A DNA stretch of 64,000 bases from Corynebacterium pseudokroppenstedtii. GTDB taxonomy: Bacteria > Actinomycetota > Actinomycetes > Mycobacteriales > Mycobacteriaceae. The stretch lies in NCBI RefSeq assembly GCF_019754945.1, contig NZ_JAEUWU010000002.1, positions 434,001 through 498,000 of the forward strand. The letters run 5' to 3'. Under the pieces are notes generated by a model. It did no database searches. It worked only from the letters and a program-made list of their open reading frames with translations, and was not told the DNA's origin. Numbering within the stretch: position 1 is the first letter of the stretch; each line of letters begins with the position of its first letter. Shown piece by piece: positions 36,001-46,584 of the stretch. Position numbers and translations under genes: made by a program.

Positions 36001-36372
36001 CGGACGACATTCCCCACGTTTTATAAGGACTTTCCGGTGTCCGTCTCCCCGTTGACGCGTCGGCACCGCAGTAAGCCGGGGTTAACGGAGCGCTGGGATC
36101 TCGTGGCGTGGGGTGTCGAACTGGGTACCGCGTACTCGGAACTGACCGATCCTATTGATCAGCGTCAGCGGTTGGAGGAGCAATCGCTTCTTGCCGCCGG
36201 CGGCGACCCCGAAGCTATGGAGTTGGATGAGGAATTCCTCCGCGCTTTGGAATTCGGTATGCCCCCGACCGGTGGCCTGGGTATCGGCGTGGACCGCATA
36301 GTCATGCTGATTACGGGGTCGACAATCCGCCAGTCACTGGCCTTCCCGCTTGTTAAGCCCGATAACAGTTAA
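33034..36372 (+). CDS. lysX: bifunctional lysylphosphatidylglycerol synthetase/lysyl-tRNA synthetase LysX
   Basis: An 1112-residue fusion. The N-terminal 230 residues form about six to seven membrane helices. Then comes an MprF-type aminoacyl transferase domain (about 235-590) that puts Lys from Lys-tRNA on phosphatidylglycerol. The C-terminal 470 residues are a class II lysyl-tRNA synthetase: OB fold from SISGRIIARRDFGGVMF, motif 2 FELGREFRNEG, motif 3 GLGIGVDRIVML. This is the architecture of mycobacterial LysX, which gives resistance to cationic peptides. A separate housekeeping LysS is expected elsewhere. ATG 33034 has AGGGGA upstream. Confidence 0.93.
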   Translation: MATGSGRVQDKTVFATFIKRFPPFFGTLLAVYSFIALLFSAVRPVRHQLQSIREFFDYVILPMPEVSISWALALGLLAGAILARKRLAWWVSVILLVILNIENILLFVLGVNGYDTGSTVTTVELNVGFIVQAVMLIGLLSTRSAFPARTRHAAIRKALAVYVIGEGLVTASGWLLVELFPHTLSRGNRLQWVLNKSFAFSLVDQKFFGGHPEWIVSFVITLASAIVFLLSVWTLFRSQRDNNALTPDDETAIRAMIARWGEDDSLAYFATRRDKSVIYSPDGRAAVTYRVELGVCIASGDPIGNPAAWDQAVDAWLHQAVMYGWTPAVMGASDRGAHCYSSHGLQTLRLGDEAIIYTDSFSLSQPEFKAVRQAVARARRAGVTVRIRRHGELTDEEMASVQRDADAWRDTNNERGFSMALSRLGDPADANNLLVEAIQDAHHSPTGVARRVGELSFSPWGRTGVSLDLMRRSPDSPNGTVEIMVSELCNAGLDVGVTRISLNFAMFRQVFATAHELGTGPVMRLWRSLLVFLSRWWQMEALYRSNEKYNPTWAPRYICFKDNRAIARVGLVSGIVEGFVPAPLSRRKPPVTPVGSVKREGAAEALELAPRLMEEARAGRAVHHRRSEQVKVRLEKAQRLRDEGVSPWPTAIRPTHTCAQIADMDDGVAASISGRIIARRDFGGVMFLQLHDWSGDTQVIVEQARCSDYEAWRKDLDLADIIRVEGENGVSRKGEPSLLADSIRFEAKSLHPLPNKTDGLTDPEARVRSRHIDLTVNAESRRALTARSAVLHSMRCDLHSSGYLEAETPILQPIHGGANARPFITHINAYNMNLYLRIAPELFLKRLMCGGVDRVFELGREFRNEGVDATHNPEFTSLEAYDAHGDYETMMTLTHELIVNAATAVHGKPVVTAPDGSMVDISGEWPVKSVLDAITEGARADGIWDGPVISVDTPREELDALMERAGMPLRPDADDGTIIEELYDEFVESRTTFPTFYKDFPVSVSPLTRRHRSKPGLTERWDLVAWGVELGTAYSELTDPIDQRQRLEEQSLLAAGGDPEAMELDEEFLRALEFGMPPTGGLGIGVDRIVMLITGSTIRQSLAFPLVKPDNS

Positions 36373-36675
36373 ATCTGCCCCACTACATCCATGAAACGTC
36401 TAGGAAACATTGCTGAAACATTCATGATGTACAGGTAGTAGGGCAGAACGTGGAGTTCACCACCCATGTGAGCCTCCTGCGATAAAGTAACAATCCACCC
36501 CTGAAATAAACGAGAAGGCCCACCTCGCATTAGCACTGGGCTCGGTCTCTCACGGTTGACCCCGTGCGAGCCCCCTGATCCTATTCACTGTGCACAACCC
36601 CGCACGTGGTAGATCTCACCGACAGACCACGGCTAACCAGGCTCGTTACAGCCATGTGAACGAAAAGGCGACCAG
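36373..36675. other. intergenic region before gltB
   Basis: About 303 bases. Besides the hairpin at 36538-36573 nothing structured was seen. It should contain the gltBD promoter; no sure nitrogen-regulator site was recognised. Confidence 0.4.
36538..36573 (+). promoter_or_regulatory. two-part hairpin in the gltB upstream region
   Basis: GGGCTCG pairs with CGAGCCC, and inside it CACGG pairs with CCGTG. It lies about 100 bases before gltB. It has no T-run, so it may be a leader structure rather than the lysX terminator. Confidence 0.4.
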
Positions 36676-39600
36676 ATGACGACTGTTCCCTCACGCCAGG
36701 GTCTCTACGACCCATCCTTTGAGCATGACGCTTGTGGCGTCGCGTTCGTTGCCAACATGCACGGTGACAAAAGCCGCGACATCGTCGACAAAGGAATTCA
36801 AGCACTTGTTAATCTCGAGCACCGCGGTGCCGCAGGTGCCGAGAAAAACACCGGTGACGGTGCCGGGATTCTGATTCAGATTCCGGACGCTTTTTACCGC
36901 CGTGAAATGGCCAAGCAGGACATTGAACTCCCACCCGCCGGCCAATACGCCACCGGCATCGCCATGCTGCCAGCTGCCCGCATGGCGGCGCTCGACGCAG
37001 TGCGCTACGTCGAGGACATCATTAAAGAAGAAGGCCTGACGCTCATCGGGTGGCGCGATTGCCCCGTCGACGATTCATCAATCGGCGCCATGGCCAGGGA
37101 CGCGATGCCGCTATTCCACCAGGTCTTTATTTCGGGAACCAAGGACGACGGCACCCCCCTCGAGGGCATTGACCTGGACCGCGCCGTGTGGTTCGTCCGC
37201 AAGCGTGCCGAACGCGAACTCGGCAGCAAGGGTGCTGGCGCCGGATCGGGCGAGGACACCGTGTATTTCCCCTCATTGTCCGCCCGGACCGTTGTGTACA
37301 AAGGCATGCTGACCACCCCGCAGTTGCGGGAATTCTACCTTGACCTGCAGGATCCCGAGGTGGAGTCCGCCATTGCGGTGGTCCACTCCCGTTTTTCGAC
37401 GAACACCTTCCCGTCGTGGCCACTGGCCCACCCCTACCGCATGGTCGCCCACAACGGCGAGATCAACACGGTTCGCGGTAATGAGAACTGGATGCGCGCC
37501 CGCGAAGCGGTGATCGATTCCGAGGTGCTGGGCCCCATTGACCGGGTCCTCCCGATCTGTGATCCAGGCGGTTCCGACACGGCTCGTTTCGACGAAGCCC
37601 TGGAGCTTCTGCACCTCGGTGGACGTTCCCTGCCCCACGCAGTGCTCATGATGATTCCAGAAGCCTGGGAGCATAACGCCGATTTATCCGACGATGTCCG
37701 GGCCTTTTATGAGTACAACTCGTGTTTGATGGAACCGTGGGACGGCCCCGCCGACGTCGTGTTCACAGATGGAACAGTCATCGGCGCTGTCCTAGATCGA
37801 AATGGTCTACGTCCTGGTCGTATTTGGATTACCGACGACGGGCTGGTCGTCGGCGCGTCCGAAGCGGGAGTCCTGCCCATCGACCCAGAGCACGTGACGG
37901 AACGCACCCGCGTGAAGCCGGGCGAGATGTTCTTGGTGGACACCTCCCAAGGTCGCGTGGTGCCGGATGAGGAGATCAAAGCTGACCTTGCGTCCCAAGC
38001 GCCTTATGGTGAGTGGGTCTCACAAAATCTTGTGCGCAAGACTGATCTTCCAGATGCGGATTATCACTGGATGCCTCACCACCGGGCTGTGTTGCGCCAG
38101 CGTGTATTCGGTTTTACGCAGGAGATCGTAGATATCATCGTGAAACCAATGGCCCTGAATGGTGCAGAGGCCATTGGTTCGATGGGCACCGATACGCCGA
38201 TTGCAGCGCTATCCGACCACCCGTCGTATCTGTTCGACTTCTTCAAGCAGCGGTTTGCCCAGGTCACGAACCCTCCGTTGGACTCAATCCGTGAGAAACT
38301 CATGACCTCACTGTTCACTCACCTGGGTGCTCAGCGAGACATCATGCACCCGGATGCGAATGCTGCGAAGCTCATCCATCTTGATGACCCCATTTTGCGT
38401 AACCGTGATTTAGCGCGGCTTGTTCACGCCAACGATGGTGGAGAGTTCCCGCAGTTCGACGTCGCCATTATCTCCGGTTTGTATGCCGTGGCGCATGGTG
38501 GTCGTGGAATCCAGGAATCCTTGCGACGCATCCGCCGCGAGGTGTCGGATGCGATTGCCGACGGTAAAACGTTGATCGTGCTGAGCGACCGCGAGTCGGA
38601 TGAGCGGTTTGCGCCTATTCCGTCGCTCCTGTTGACCTCTGCTGTCCACCAGCACTTGGTGCGTGAGCGGACGCGTACGCGGGCCTCCTTGATCGTGGAG
38701 GCAGGTGATGTCCGCGAGGTCCACGATATCGCCATGCTGATCACTTTCGGCGCGGATGCCATTAACCCCTACATGGGTTACGAAACAATCGACGAGTTGC
38801 GCAAACAGGGCTCCTTGGGCGATATGGATCTCGAGACCGCGTTCGATAACTACACGAAAGCGGCGGTCAAGGGACTACTGAAAGTGATGTCGAAGATGGG
38901 CATCGCCGCGGTGGCGTCGTATCGCGGCGCACAGTTGGCCGATGTCGTGGGCCTGAACCAAGAGTTCTTAGACGAATACTTCACGGGTAGTTTTGCCCCG
39001 ATCGGCGGCGTTGGCTTGGAGGCCATTGCAGAGGCAGTCGGGGACCGCCACCGCGAAGCGTTCCTGCCCCGCCCTGAGGAGCAAGCGCACCGCGAGCTGG
39101 AATTGGGCGGTGAGTACAAGTGGCGTCGTGAGGGTGAATACCATCTGTTTAACCCGGAGACGATTTTCACCCTCCAACATGCGACGCGAACTGGCCGTTA
39201 TGAGGTCTTCAAGCGGTACACCGAGAAAGTCAATAATCAGGCCAAGCGGTTGGCAACGATCCGCGGGTTATTTAAATTCAACCCCAACCGCCCTCCAATA
39301 GATATTGACGAGGTGGAACCCGTTAGTTCGATTGTGAAGCGATTTTCGACGGGTGCGATGTCGTATGGCTCAATTTCCGCCGAAGCCCACCAGACGTTAG
39401 CTATCGCAATGAATCGCCTGGGAGGCATGTCTAATTCTGGCGAAGGCGGCGAAGATTCCGACCGCTTCACGAAGGACGCGAATGGTGATTGGCGCAGGTC
39501 AGCCATCAAACAGGTGGCGTCAGGCCGGTTCGGTGTGACAAGCCATTATCTGAACAACTGCACCGACATCCAGATCAAGATGGCCCAGGGCGCTAAGCCC

Positions 39601-41289
39601 GGTGAGGGCGGCCAGCTGCCTCCGCACAAGGTGTACCCGTGGATTGCAGAGGTGCGCATTACCACTCCCGGCGTGGGGTTGATTTCGCCGCCACCACACC
39701 ACGATATTTATTCGATTGAGGACCTTGCCCAGCTTATTCACGACTTGAAGTGTGCTAATCCGGATGCGCGCATCCATGTGAAGTTGGTGTCCGAACAGGG
39801 CGTCGGGACGGTCGCTGCGGGTGTGTCCAAGGCACACGCGGATGTGGTGTTGATTTCCGGCCATGATGGTGGCACAGGCGCCTCTCCTCTCGGTTCTTTG
39901 AAGCATGCGGGCGCGCCATGGGAGTTGGGCTTGGCGGAGACACAGCAGACGTTGCTGATGAATGGTCTTCGTGACCGGATCACCGTGCAGTGTGATGGCC
40001 AGCTGAAAACTGGGCGTGACGTCGTCATCGCTGCTCTGTTAGGGGCAGAAGAGTTTGGTTTTGCGACGGCTCCTCTGGTGGTTGAGGGCTGCATCATGAT
40101 GCGTGTGTGCCACTTGGACACCTGCCCGGTGGGCGTGGCCACGCAGAATCCGGACCTCCGGGCGAAGTTCAGCGGCCGCGCCGAATATGTGGTGAATTTC
40201 TTCCAATTCATTGCGGAGGAAATCCGTGAGTACATGGCGCAGCTCGGTTTCCGCACGATTGACGAGATGGTGGGCCACTCCGAGATCCTGGGTGTCAACC
40301 GTGAAGTGGCAGATAGGCACCCAGATGCGGCGAAGCTCGACCTCTCGCCGATCTTCGCGCAGCCAGATAGCCCGTTCATGTACCAGGACAAGCACTGCAC
40401 GAAGACGCAGGACCACTCGTTGGACAAGGCGTTGGATAACCACATCATTCGCGACGCGCGCGAGGTGATCGACGCGAAGGGCGAGTGCGAGCCCCTCGAA
40501 TTGTCGTATCGGATCTCGAACGTGGACCGCTCCGTGGGCGCCATGGTTGGATCGGAAATTTCCCGCATGGGCGGTGCCGATGGCCTGCGCGAAGGCGCAT
40601 TGACCGTGGAATTTGAGGGATCGGCAGGTAACTCCTTCGGCGCATTCTTGCCCCACGGTGTCACGCTGGCCCTGACCGGTGACGCGAACGACTACGTCGG
40701 TAAGGGATTGTCGGGCGGACGCATTGTGGTGCGCCCCGATCCGCGCTATGTCTCGGCCGTGGAAAAGGCAGGCCGTGACGTGTCGGGCGACATCATCGCT
40801 GGCAATGTCATTGGTTATGGTGCGACCTCGGGCGAGTTGTTCGTTCGCGGCACGGTGGGGGAGCGGTTCTGTGTCCGTAATTCGGGCGCGACCGCCGTCG
40901 TTGAGGGGATCGGTAACCATGGGTGCGAGTACATGACAGGTGGCCGTGTGGTTGTCCTTGGCCATGTGGGTCGCAACTTTGGTGCTGGTATGTCGGGTGG
41001 TATCGCTTTCCTCCCCGACGACGGTATCCCTGCTGGTCAGGGCGGTATCCGCGACCGTATTGATACGGCGTTGGCTGATATTGAGGAGCCCACGGCGGAG
41101 GACGTGGCCTGGCTGGATCAGACTATTGCTAGTTATCGGGAGTGGACTGGTTCGACGACACCAGTCGGCACTTTTGTGAAGGTGATGCCGCGGGATTACC
41201 GCCGTGTGCTCACGATTATGGAAAGTTGTCAGGCTCAAGGACGAGATGAGGCAGCAACTGCCGAGGCGATTATGGAGGCTGTGCACTGA
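36676..41289 (+). CDS. gltB: glutamate synthase large subunit
   Basis: A 1537-residue NADPH-GOGAT alpha subunit, which makes two glutamates from glutamine and 2-oxoglutarate. The class II amidotransferase domain should start at Cys20 in [12 protein letters not shown] after propeptide removal. The synthase domain carries [13 protein letters not shown] for FMN/2-oxoglutarate binding, and the 3Fe-4S cysteines lie in [14 protein letters not shown] near residue 1144. The C-terminal Gly-rich beta-helix follows. It overlaps gltD by one base (TGATG). Confidence 0.96.
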   Translation: MTTVPSRQGLYDPSFEHDACGVAFVANMHGDKSRDIVDKGIQALVNLEHRGAAGAEKNTGDGAGILIQIPDAFYRREMAKQDIELPPAGQYATGIAMLPAARMAALDAVRYVEDIIKEEGLTLIGWRDCPVDDSSIGAMARDAMPLFHQVFISGTKDDGTPLEGIDLDRAVWFVRKRAERELGSKGAGAGSGEDTVYFPSLSARTVVYKGMLTTPQLREFYLDLQDPEVESAIAVVHSRFSTNTFPSWPLAHPYRMVAHNGEINTVRGNENWMRAREAVIDSEVLGPIDRVLPICDPGGSDTARFDEALELLHLGGRSLPHAVLMMIPEAWEHNADLSDDVRAFYEYNSCLMEPWDGPADVVFTDGTVIGAVLDRNGLRPGRIWITDDGLVVGASEAGVLPIDPEHVTERTRVKPGEMFLVDTSQGRVVPDEEIKADLASQAPYGEWVSQNLVRKTDLPDADYHWMPHHRAVLRQRVFGFTQEIVDIIVKPMALNGAEAIGSMGTDTPIAALSDHPSYLFDFFKQRFAQVTNPPLDSIREKLMTSLFTHLGAQRDIMHPDANAAKLIHLDDPILRNRDLARLVHANDGGEFPQFDVAIISGLYAVAHGGRGIQESLRRIRREVSDAIADGKTLIVLSDRESDERFAPIPSLLLTSAVHQHLVRERTRTRASLIVEAGDVREVHDIAMLITFGADAINPYMGYETIDELRKQGSLGDMDLETAFDNYTKAAVKGLLKVMSKMGIAAVASYRGAQLADVVGLNQEFLDEYFTGSFAPIGGVGLEAIAEAVGDRHREAFLPRPEEQAHRELELGGEYKWRREGEYHLFNPETIFTLQHATRTGRYEVFKRYTEKVNNQAKRLATIRGLFKFNPNRPPIDIDEVEPVSSIVKRFSTGAMSYGSISAEAHQTLAIAMNRLGGMSNSGEGGEDSDRFTKDANGDWRRSAIKQVASGRFGVTSHYLNNCTDIQIKMAQGAKPGEGGQLPPHKVYPWIAEVRITTPGVGLISPPPHHDIYSIEDLAQLIHDLKCANPDARIHVKLVSEQGVGTVAAGVSKAHADVVLISGHDGGTGASPLGSLKHAGAPWELGLAETQQTLLMNGLRDRITVQCDGQLKTGRDVVIAALLGAEEFGFATAPLVVEGCIMMRVCHLDTCPVGVATQNPDLRAKFSGRAEYVVNFFQFIAEEIREYMAQLGFRTIDEMVGHSEILGVNREVADRHPDAAKLDLSPIFAQPDSPFMYQDKHCTKTQDHSLDKALDNHIIRDAREVIDAKGECEPLELSYRISNVDRSVGAMVGSEISRMGGADGLREGALTVEFEGSAGNSFGAFLPHGVTLALTGDANDYVGKGLSGGRIVVRPDPRYVSAVEKAGRDVSGDIIAGNVIGYGATSGELFVRGTVGERFCVRNSGATAVVEGIGNHGCEYMTGGRVVVLGHVGRNFGAGMSGGIAFLPDDGIPAGQGGIRDRIDTALADIEEPTAEDVAWLDQTIASYREWTGSTTPVGTFVKVMPRDYRRVLTIMESCQAQGRDEAATAEAIMEAVH

Positions 41290-42827
41290 TGGCTGACCCA
41301 CATGGATTTCAAAAGTATTCCCGTCACGACAAAGCCCACCGGCCAGTTCCGCTTCGGCTGTTGGACTGGCACGAGGTGTACGAGAAGCAGGACCTGACGG
41401 ATCTGCGCCAGCAAGCAACACGGTGTATGGACTGCGGGATTCCTTTCTGCCACGACGGTTGCCCGCTGGGAAACATCATCCCGGAGTGGAACGACCTGGT
41501 TCGTTTGGGCCGGTGGCGTGAAGCGTTTGACCGCCTCCATGCAACCAACAACTTCCCGGAGTTCACGGGCCGTTTGTGCCCCGCGCCGTGCGAAGGAGCA
41601 TGCGTTCTGGGCATCAACGATGACCCCGTCACGATCAAGAATGTCGAGTTGGAAATTGTCGAATACGGCTTTGAACATGACTTTGTGAAGCCAATTCGCC
41701 CTTCATTCTCGACGGGCCAGTCGGTGGCCGTAGTGGGCTCCGGCCCTGCCGGCTTGGCGGCTGCCCAGCAGCTGACCCGCGCGGGCCACGACGTCACCGT
41801 ATTTGAGCGTCACGACCGCCTGGGTGGTCTGATGCGCTACGGGGTGCCCGAATACAAGATGGAGAAAAAGTGGATCAATCGCCGCCTGGAACAGATGGTG
41901 GCCGAGGGTACCCAATTCCGGACCAACATCTCTCCGTCCGCGAGCGACCTGCACGGCTTCGACGCCGTGGTGTTGGCGATCGGCTCGACAATCGGCCGCG
42001 ATTTGCCCATTGAGGGGCGCGACTTGGAGGGCGTCTACCAAGCGATGGAGTACCTTCCGGAGGCCAATAAGGTCCAGGAAGGGGACAGGGACGTATCGAC
42101 GATCGACGCCCGCGGAAAGAACGTCGTCATCGTCGGCGGTGGCGACACGGGGACAGACTGCTTTGGGACGGCGTTGCGCCAGGGCGCGAAGAGCGTCGTG
42201 CAGTTCGATATCGGCCCGAAGCCACCGCGGACACGGGCGGCATCGACGCCGTGGCCAACCTTCCCCCGTAAGCTTCGCGTCGCAACTGCCCACGAAGAGG
42301 GCGAGTACGAGGTCTCCGGCGAGGAAGAAAAGGAGCTCGTGGAGAAGCTCGGCCTGGACGCCCGCGTGAAAGGGCACCCGTTAGGTAACCGCCAGTGGAA
42401 AACGAACACGGTGGAGTTCATCGGCACCGACGGAAAGATCACTGGATTGAAGGGCACCCTGGTGGACCGCACCCCGGAGGGGACTATCCCCATCGAGGGT
42501 TCCGATTTCGAGATTGATGCGGACCTTGTGTTGCTCGCTATGGGGTTCGCCTCTGTGGATCGCACCGGGATTGTTGACGAACTGGGGTTGGAGATTGACG
42601 GTCGCGGACGGATTGTTCGTGATGAGCATTTCCGGGCGGAGGTGCCATTGTCAGCCGGGTTCCGGGCGCCTGTGTTTGTTGCTGGCGACGCGGGTCGCGG
42701 ACAGTCCCTCATCGTGTGGGGGATTTCGGAGGGCCGCTCGGCCGCCGCTGCGGTGGATCGTCAGCTCATGGGTGAGTCCAGTTTGCCGGCGGCTATTGTG
42801 CCGACGGACGTGCCGATGCGAGCGTAG
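41289..42827 (+). CDS. gltD: glutamate synthase small subunit
   Basis: A 512-residue FAD/NADPH oxidoreductase subunit that passes electrons to GltB. Cys-rich clusters for two 4Fe-4S centres are at CMDCGIPFCHDGCP (near 45-58) and CPAPCEGACV (near 97-106). The FAD site is VAVVGSGPAGLAAAQQL and the NADPH site VVIVGGGDTGTDC. A final block FVAGDAGRGQSLIVWG closes the FAD fold. It is coupled to gltB by overlap. Confidence 0.96.
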   Translation: MADPHGFQKYSRHDKAHRPVPLRLLDWHEVYEKQDLTDLRQQATRCMDCGIPFCHDGCPLGNIIPEWNDLVRLGRWREAFDRLHATNNFPEFTGRLCPAPCEGACVLGINDDPVTIKNVELEIVEYGFEHDFVKPIRPSFSTGQSVAVVGSGPAGLAAAQQLTRAGHDVTVFERHDRLGGLMRYGVPEYKMEKKWINRRLEQMVAEGTQFRTNISPSASDLHGFDAVVLAIGSTIGRDLPIEGRDLEGVYQAMEYLPEANKVQEGDRDVSTIDARGKNVVIVGGGDTGTDCFGTALRQGAKSVVQFDIGPKPPRTRAASTPWPTFPRKLRVATAHEEGEYEVSGEEEKELVEKLGLDARVKGHPLGNRQWKTNTVEFIGTDGKITGLKGTLVDRTPEGTIPIEGSDFEIDADLVLLAMGFASVDRTGIVDELGLEIDGRGRIVRDEHFRAEVPLSAGFRAPVFVAGDAGRGQSLIVWGISEGRSAAAAVDRQLMGESSLPAAIVPTDVPMRA

Positions 42828-42918
42828 CTGCGACCGAGTTTCTGGCGTTAAAGGGGGCTGCTAGCTGTTCGGTGCTTAAGCCGGGCGCCGGTGCTTAGAT
42901 TGACCCGGCAGCCGGCGG

Positions 42919-43527
42919 TTAGTCTGCGACGCGGAAAACGTCGGCGTCATCCATGCGCGGACCCCGCGGGTGGTAAGAGTCTGTGCCTGCGGGGACCCCG
43001 GCGATAATGACCATGATGGCTTGTTCACCGTCGCGAAGAAATTCTTTCGTGACGGCATTGGCGTCAAAACCGCCCATTGGGCCAACACCTAATCCGACCG
43101 CACGGAGGCCCAGGATGAAATAGGCCGCTTGCAGATTGGCGGATTGAAGAGCGACGGCAGTGCGCGCTTCTTCGTTCTTTTCGTACATGTCTCGGGGGCC
43201 GTTGCCACCGGCCGGGAACTGCTGCGGTAGGTTGTTGTGGAAATTTGTGTCCGCGGCCATGATGAAGGCGAGAGGTGCAGCTTCTGTCTTGGCTTGGTTG
43301 TTGCCCATCATGTGGGGTACAAGGCGGGAACGCTTGTCTTTGGGGACCTCGATGATACGCAGCGGTTGGCTGTTCATGGAGGTAGGACCCCATTTGACGA
43401 GGTCGCGCACGGACTTGATTACCTCGGGAGCGATGCTGGTGTCCTCAAAAACACTGGTGGTGTGGGCATCGCGGAAGAGGACATCGAGGGCTTCGTCATT
43501 AACGATGAATGGTGCGGTAATTGACAT
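42919..43527 (-). CDS. nitroreductase-family protein (RutE/HadB-like)
   Basis: A 202-residue FMN oxidoreductase of the nitroreductase fold, of the malonic-semialdehyde-reductase-like subgroup. FMN-contact regions are VKWGPTSMNSQP and AVGLGVGPMGGFD. The start is MSITAPFIVNDEALDVLF. It is convergent with gltD and alone in its unit. The true substrate cannot be told from sequence. Confidence 0.85.
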   Translation of the reverse strand: MSITAPFIVNDEALDVLFRDAHTTSVFEDTSIAPEVIKSVRDLVKWGPTSMNSQPLRIIEVPKDKRSRLVPHMMGNNQAKTEAAPLAFIMAADTNFHNNLPQQFPAGGNGPRDMYEKNEEARTAVALQSANLQAAYFILGLRAVGLGVGPMGGFDANAVTKEFLRDGEQAIMVIIAGVPAGTDSYHPRGPRMDDADVFRVAD

Positions 43528-44061
43528 GTCATTTATGACTACGCGGGTAAGGGGACCGTGTCAACTGTAACGTGCTTCAGTGGTCACTCCTGTGTACTTC
43601 GTAGCCGGTTAGGTCGTCTATCTTTTCTGTTAGGGTTCAGCTCGACTTATGGCCAGCCTTTGTTGAATCTTCTGTTGATCAGCTTCTGGGGATAATTCCT
43701 AAATAGTGGGTAAGAAAGCGATATATCCTATATTAATTGTCCAGAAATTAAATAAGAATTATTATTCGTTCCAATGTCAGCCCACCATTGAAAATGTGCA
43801 TTTCCGGTTTTGTGACCATCTATATCAGACAGATGATAGATCTGTGCTGAACTACTGTGGACTTTCCATCACATATGGAGGACTGCTCGCGTCCAGATCC
43901 GACGTACTGTGCAGGTACGCCGCTTCTTTACCAAGATAACCGAGTTTAGAGGAATCATAGTCGAGTTGGTTCTAAATTAACCCACTATATGCTTAGATGT
44001 GCTAGATTCATACTCGATCAACTAAAATAATTATCCCCAGTATCCTCAGAAAGATTTCACT
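43528..44061. other. AT-richer intergenic region before the ABC transporter
   Basis: About 534 bases, clearly lower in GC than the surrounding core genes. Short open frames (for example at 43706-43939) have no ribosome site or recognisable family. I looked for a peptide precursor gene and found none that I can support. Confidence 0.4.
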
Positions 44062-45435
44062 GTGTTTAAAGAGCTTAGAGACCTGCATCCGATGGCGGTT
44101 TCAATTCTGATCGTGACTGCTGTGTCCTCGTGGATGCTCACGCTGTCATTGGGTCTCACGATTGTTGGTGCTCAAGCCTCAGGGACTGATGCTGGTGAAC
44201 AATTCGCGGCAATCGGTGGTTTGCAGATTGCCTTAACGTGTTTGTCAGTCATCTTGTGTGCGCCGAGTGTAGTTCGCCTCGCTATTCGTCAAGATTCCCG
44301 GCGAGTGGCGTTGTGGCAGGTGATCGGCGCGTCACCGCGTCAGGCCCGGTGGCGTTATGTTCTGTTGGCTTCTCTCTCATCCTTGTTAGGATCGTTACTG
44401 GGCGCATTTCTGGGGTATATCTCGTGGCCTGTCTTCACTGATTTAGTGAGACGGACCGGTTTTTTGCTCACGCCGGGGTTAGGGTCAGAGTCGATCAACA
44501 TCGGTGCTCTCCTTTCTGGTCCTCTAAGTTCTTTCGGCGTTGTGCTTTTAGCAACATTTTTTGGATCGGCAGGCATGTCTAAGATCGATCCCGTCCAAGC
44601 TGTTGCAGAAATCCCTGAGCAACGAGGCAAAACTGGGTTTCTGCGCTTACTCGTTTCGATAGCGATCGTCGGTGGTATAGCTATCGGCTATATAGCCATC
44701 GCGAATACTTCACCGGTGAGTAAGCCAGATACTCTAAGTGGCCTTATCTCCGCATATTGGGGAGCGGCTCTTGGACTACTTTTAGCGTATGGAATCTCTG
44801 ACAAGGTTTTAGTTCGCCCTGTTGTGAGACTTGTCGGCGCGTTGTTTTCTTTTACGAAGTCTGATTCGTGGTTTATTGCTAAGACATCCGCTTGTCGACG
44901 TTCGATTGTCTCAACGTCCGTGATTACTCCATTGGTTGTTGCTGCTTCCTCTGTTGGGTCTGTCTTTGGCATGGTTGCCCAGACCAAGAATGTTTCAGTT
45001 GCTCTTGGCCAAAGCGAGGAGGAGTTACAAGTTAGCCCGCCGGGACAAATTATTTTAGTTTTCGGTCTTCCGGTAATTATTGCTGCGTCATCCGCGATTG
45101 TTTCTGTGTATTTGACGAGCCGTTTGAGAAATCATGACATTACTCTTCTAGAGGTCCTCGGAGCTCAGCCGTCAACAATCCGCGCTGCAGCAGTCTGTGA
45201 ATCGCTAATATACTATTTATCGGCGACTGTCATAGCATTGCTCATACTCGCGGTTAACGCGTTTGTTATGGGTAAAGTACTCGCTGCAGGCCCTGTTCCG
45301 CATGCGTCGCCAGTCTGGTTTGGCAGCGAGACGTTTATCTTACTCACCGCAAGTTTTATACTCTTGTCGATTTCAATAATTGTACCGACCATGCGAAGTT
45401 CTTCAGAGCTTAGTACGGCGACATTAACGAGGTAA
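44062..45435 (+). CDS. ABC transporter permease, FtsX-like
   Basis: A 457-residue membrane protein of the FtsX/MacB-type permease class. It has two sets of about four helices: a first group with the loop VRLAIRQDSRRVALWQVIGA, and a second group with TSRLRNHDITLLEVLGAQP. The duplicated loop around a Gly-Ala pair is typical of FtsX-like domains. The start is GTG 44062 with AGAAAG upstream. It is paired with the ATPase 5 bases on. Such systems act in lipoprotein, peptide or bacteriocin export and resistance; the substrate is unknown. Codon use is more AT-rich than in neighbours, suggesting acquisition. Confidence 0.82.
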   Translation: MFKELRDLHPMAVSILIVTAVSSWMLTLSLGLTIVGAQASGTDAGEQFAAIGGLQIALTCLSVILCAPSVVRLAIRQDSRRVALWQVIGASPRQARWRYVLLASLSSLLGSLLGAFLGYISWPVFTDLVRRTGFLLTPGLGSESINIGALLSGPLSSFGVVLLATFFGSAGMSKIDPVQAVAEIPEQRGKTGFLRLLVSIAIVGGIAIGYIAIANTSPVSKPDTLSGLISAYWGAALGLLLAYGISDKVLVRPVVRLVGALFSFTKSDSWFIAKTSACRRSIVSTSVITPLVVAASSVGSVFGMVAQTKNVSVALGQSEEELQVSPPGQIILVFGLPVIIAASSAIVSVYLTSRLRNHDITLLEVLGAQPSTIRAAAVCESLIYYLSATVIALLILAVNAFVMGKVLAAGPVPHASPVWFGSETFILLTASFILLSISIIVPTMRSSSELSTATLTR

Positions 45436-45440
45436 GGTTT

Positions 45441-46163
45441 ATGACGAAAAGACTTGTAGAGGTTTCAAATCTCAAGAAATCCTTCCGGATTAATCGGCGG
45501 GATTCCGACGAAATACTCAAGGGAATCGATTTTTCTGCGGCGGAGGGAGAATTTGTATCAATAGTTGGCCCATCGGGTTCAGGAAAGTCCACGTTTTTGT
45601 ATTGCATATCCGGACTGGAAACGTTTGACTCCGGAAGATCAATCCTTTGTGGTAATGACCTTGGCTTGATGTCGAGGAACGACCGAAGTCGTGCACGGCG
45701 ACAAAACGCTAGTTTCGTATTCCAGGATTACAATCTCATCGATTCTATGACCGCTCTCGAAAATGTCGAGTTAAGTCTAAAGTTTTCGAAGAAACGAGTC
45801 TCTAAGAGAGATATCCGGCGAGAATTCGAGCGGTTTGGGATTGGCGACAAGCTGAAATTTTATCCAGCGCAGTTATCGGGCGGGCAGCGGCAGCGAGTGG
45901 CGATTGTTCGAGCTCTCCTTGTCAGACCGCGCGTTCTTTTTGCTGATGAACCCACTGGCGCGCTCGACTCATCGTCCACCGGTGTGGTGATCGGCGAACT
46001 GTCCCGGCTTTCGTCGCGGGGTACAACGGTGATCATGGTTACTCACGACCTGGAAATTGCGGCTCGGGCAGATAGGGCAGTCGTCATCTCCGATGGAAAG
46101 CTTGTTGGGAATTTAGTTTCGCCGACAGCCGCGTCCCTATTCTCCGCAATCGAATCCAGATAA
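45441..46163 (+). CDS. ABC transporter ATP-binding protein (LolD/MacB-type)
   Basis: A 240-residue ATPase with Walker A GPSGSGKST, Q-loop FVFQDYNLIDSM, signature LSGGQRQRVAI, Walker B VLFADEPTGALD and the His switch MVTHD. The QDYNL and DEPTGALD forms are typical of the MacB/LolD/BceA class. It partners the FtsX-like permease encoded 5 bases upstream. A broken SdpI-like gene follows. A role in defence against antimicrobial peptides is plausible but inferred from context. Confidence 0.9.
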   Translation: MTKRLVEVSNLKKSFRINRRDSDEILKGIDFSAAEGEFVSIVGPSGSGKSTFLYCISGLETFDSGRSILCGNDLGLMSRNDRSRARRQNASFVFQDYNLIDSMTALENVELSLKFSKKRVSKRDIRREFERFGIGDKLKFYPAQLSGGQRQRVAIVRALLVRPRVLFADEPTGALDSSSTGVVIGELSRLSSRGTTVIMVTHDLEIAARADRAVVISDGKLVGNLVSPTAASLFSAIESR

Positions 46164-46209
46164 GCGCCTTAAAGGGTATCGGTATTCTATAGCTAAGTAT
46201 AAAAATAAT

Positions 46210-46584
46210 ATGCTAGTGGTCGCAGCTTTGATCGCGTCAGTCGTTGTTGTTTTCGCGAGTGCTGTGTGTTTCACCCTCCGTGAGGCTGCCGCGTCAGGAG
46301 GTCTTCCGAGAAACTCAGCTATCGGTATCAGAACGGCGAAAACGGAAAAATCTAGCGAAAGTTGGGGCATTGCCGCGCCGATTCTGAAAAAATGGGGATC
46401 GCCACGTTAATTTTTACACCATTACTTCTCCTTTCCCCTTTCTTTGGGGTGAGTTGAGTGTCGTGGTCATCACTTGCGGAGTGCTTGGCTATGCCGTGAG
46501 TATTGGTGGGCTATGTTGTCTTCTTCTTGTAGTCAACAATGCAGCAAGGAGTTCAATCACTAGAAAAGACGTCTGTAGGGTATA
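46210..46584 (+). pseudogene. SdpI-like membrane protein, broken by two frameshifts
   Basis: The first frame gives a membrane helix and then LPRNSAIGIRTAKTEKSSESW, the characteristic motif of SdpI-type proteins (expected as LP.N.xxGIRT...S...W). That frame stops at 46410 after a run of six A. The next frame continues as MGIATLIFTPLLLLSPFFGV, and after another shift as VVVITCGVLGYAVSIGGL up to a stop near 46584. These pieces together make the three-helix SdpI pattern. SdpI is known in Bacillus as immunity against the SdpC toxin. Here the gene seems decayed, unless the shifts are sequence errors. Confidence 0.55.

Noticed and set aside
40039..41421. 460-residue minus-strand open frame
   Set aside because: It is antisense to gltB, with no ribosome site and no family resemblance.
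43706..43939. 77-residue open frame considered as a bacteriocin precursor next to the ABC transporter
   Set aside because: No ribosome site, no leader or double-Gly motif, irregular composition.
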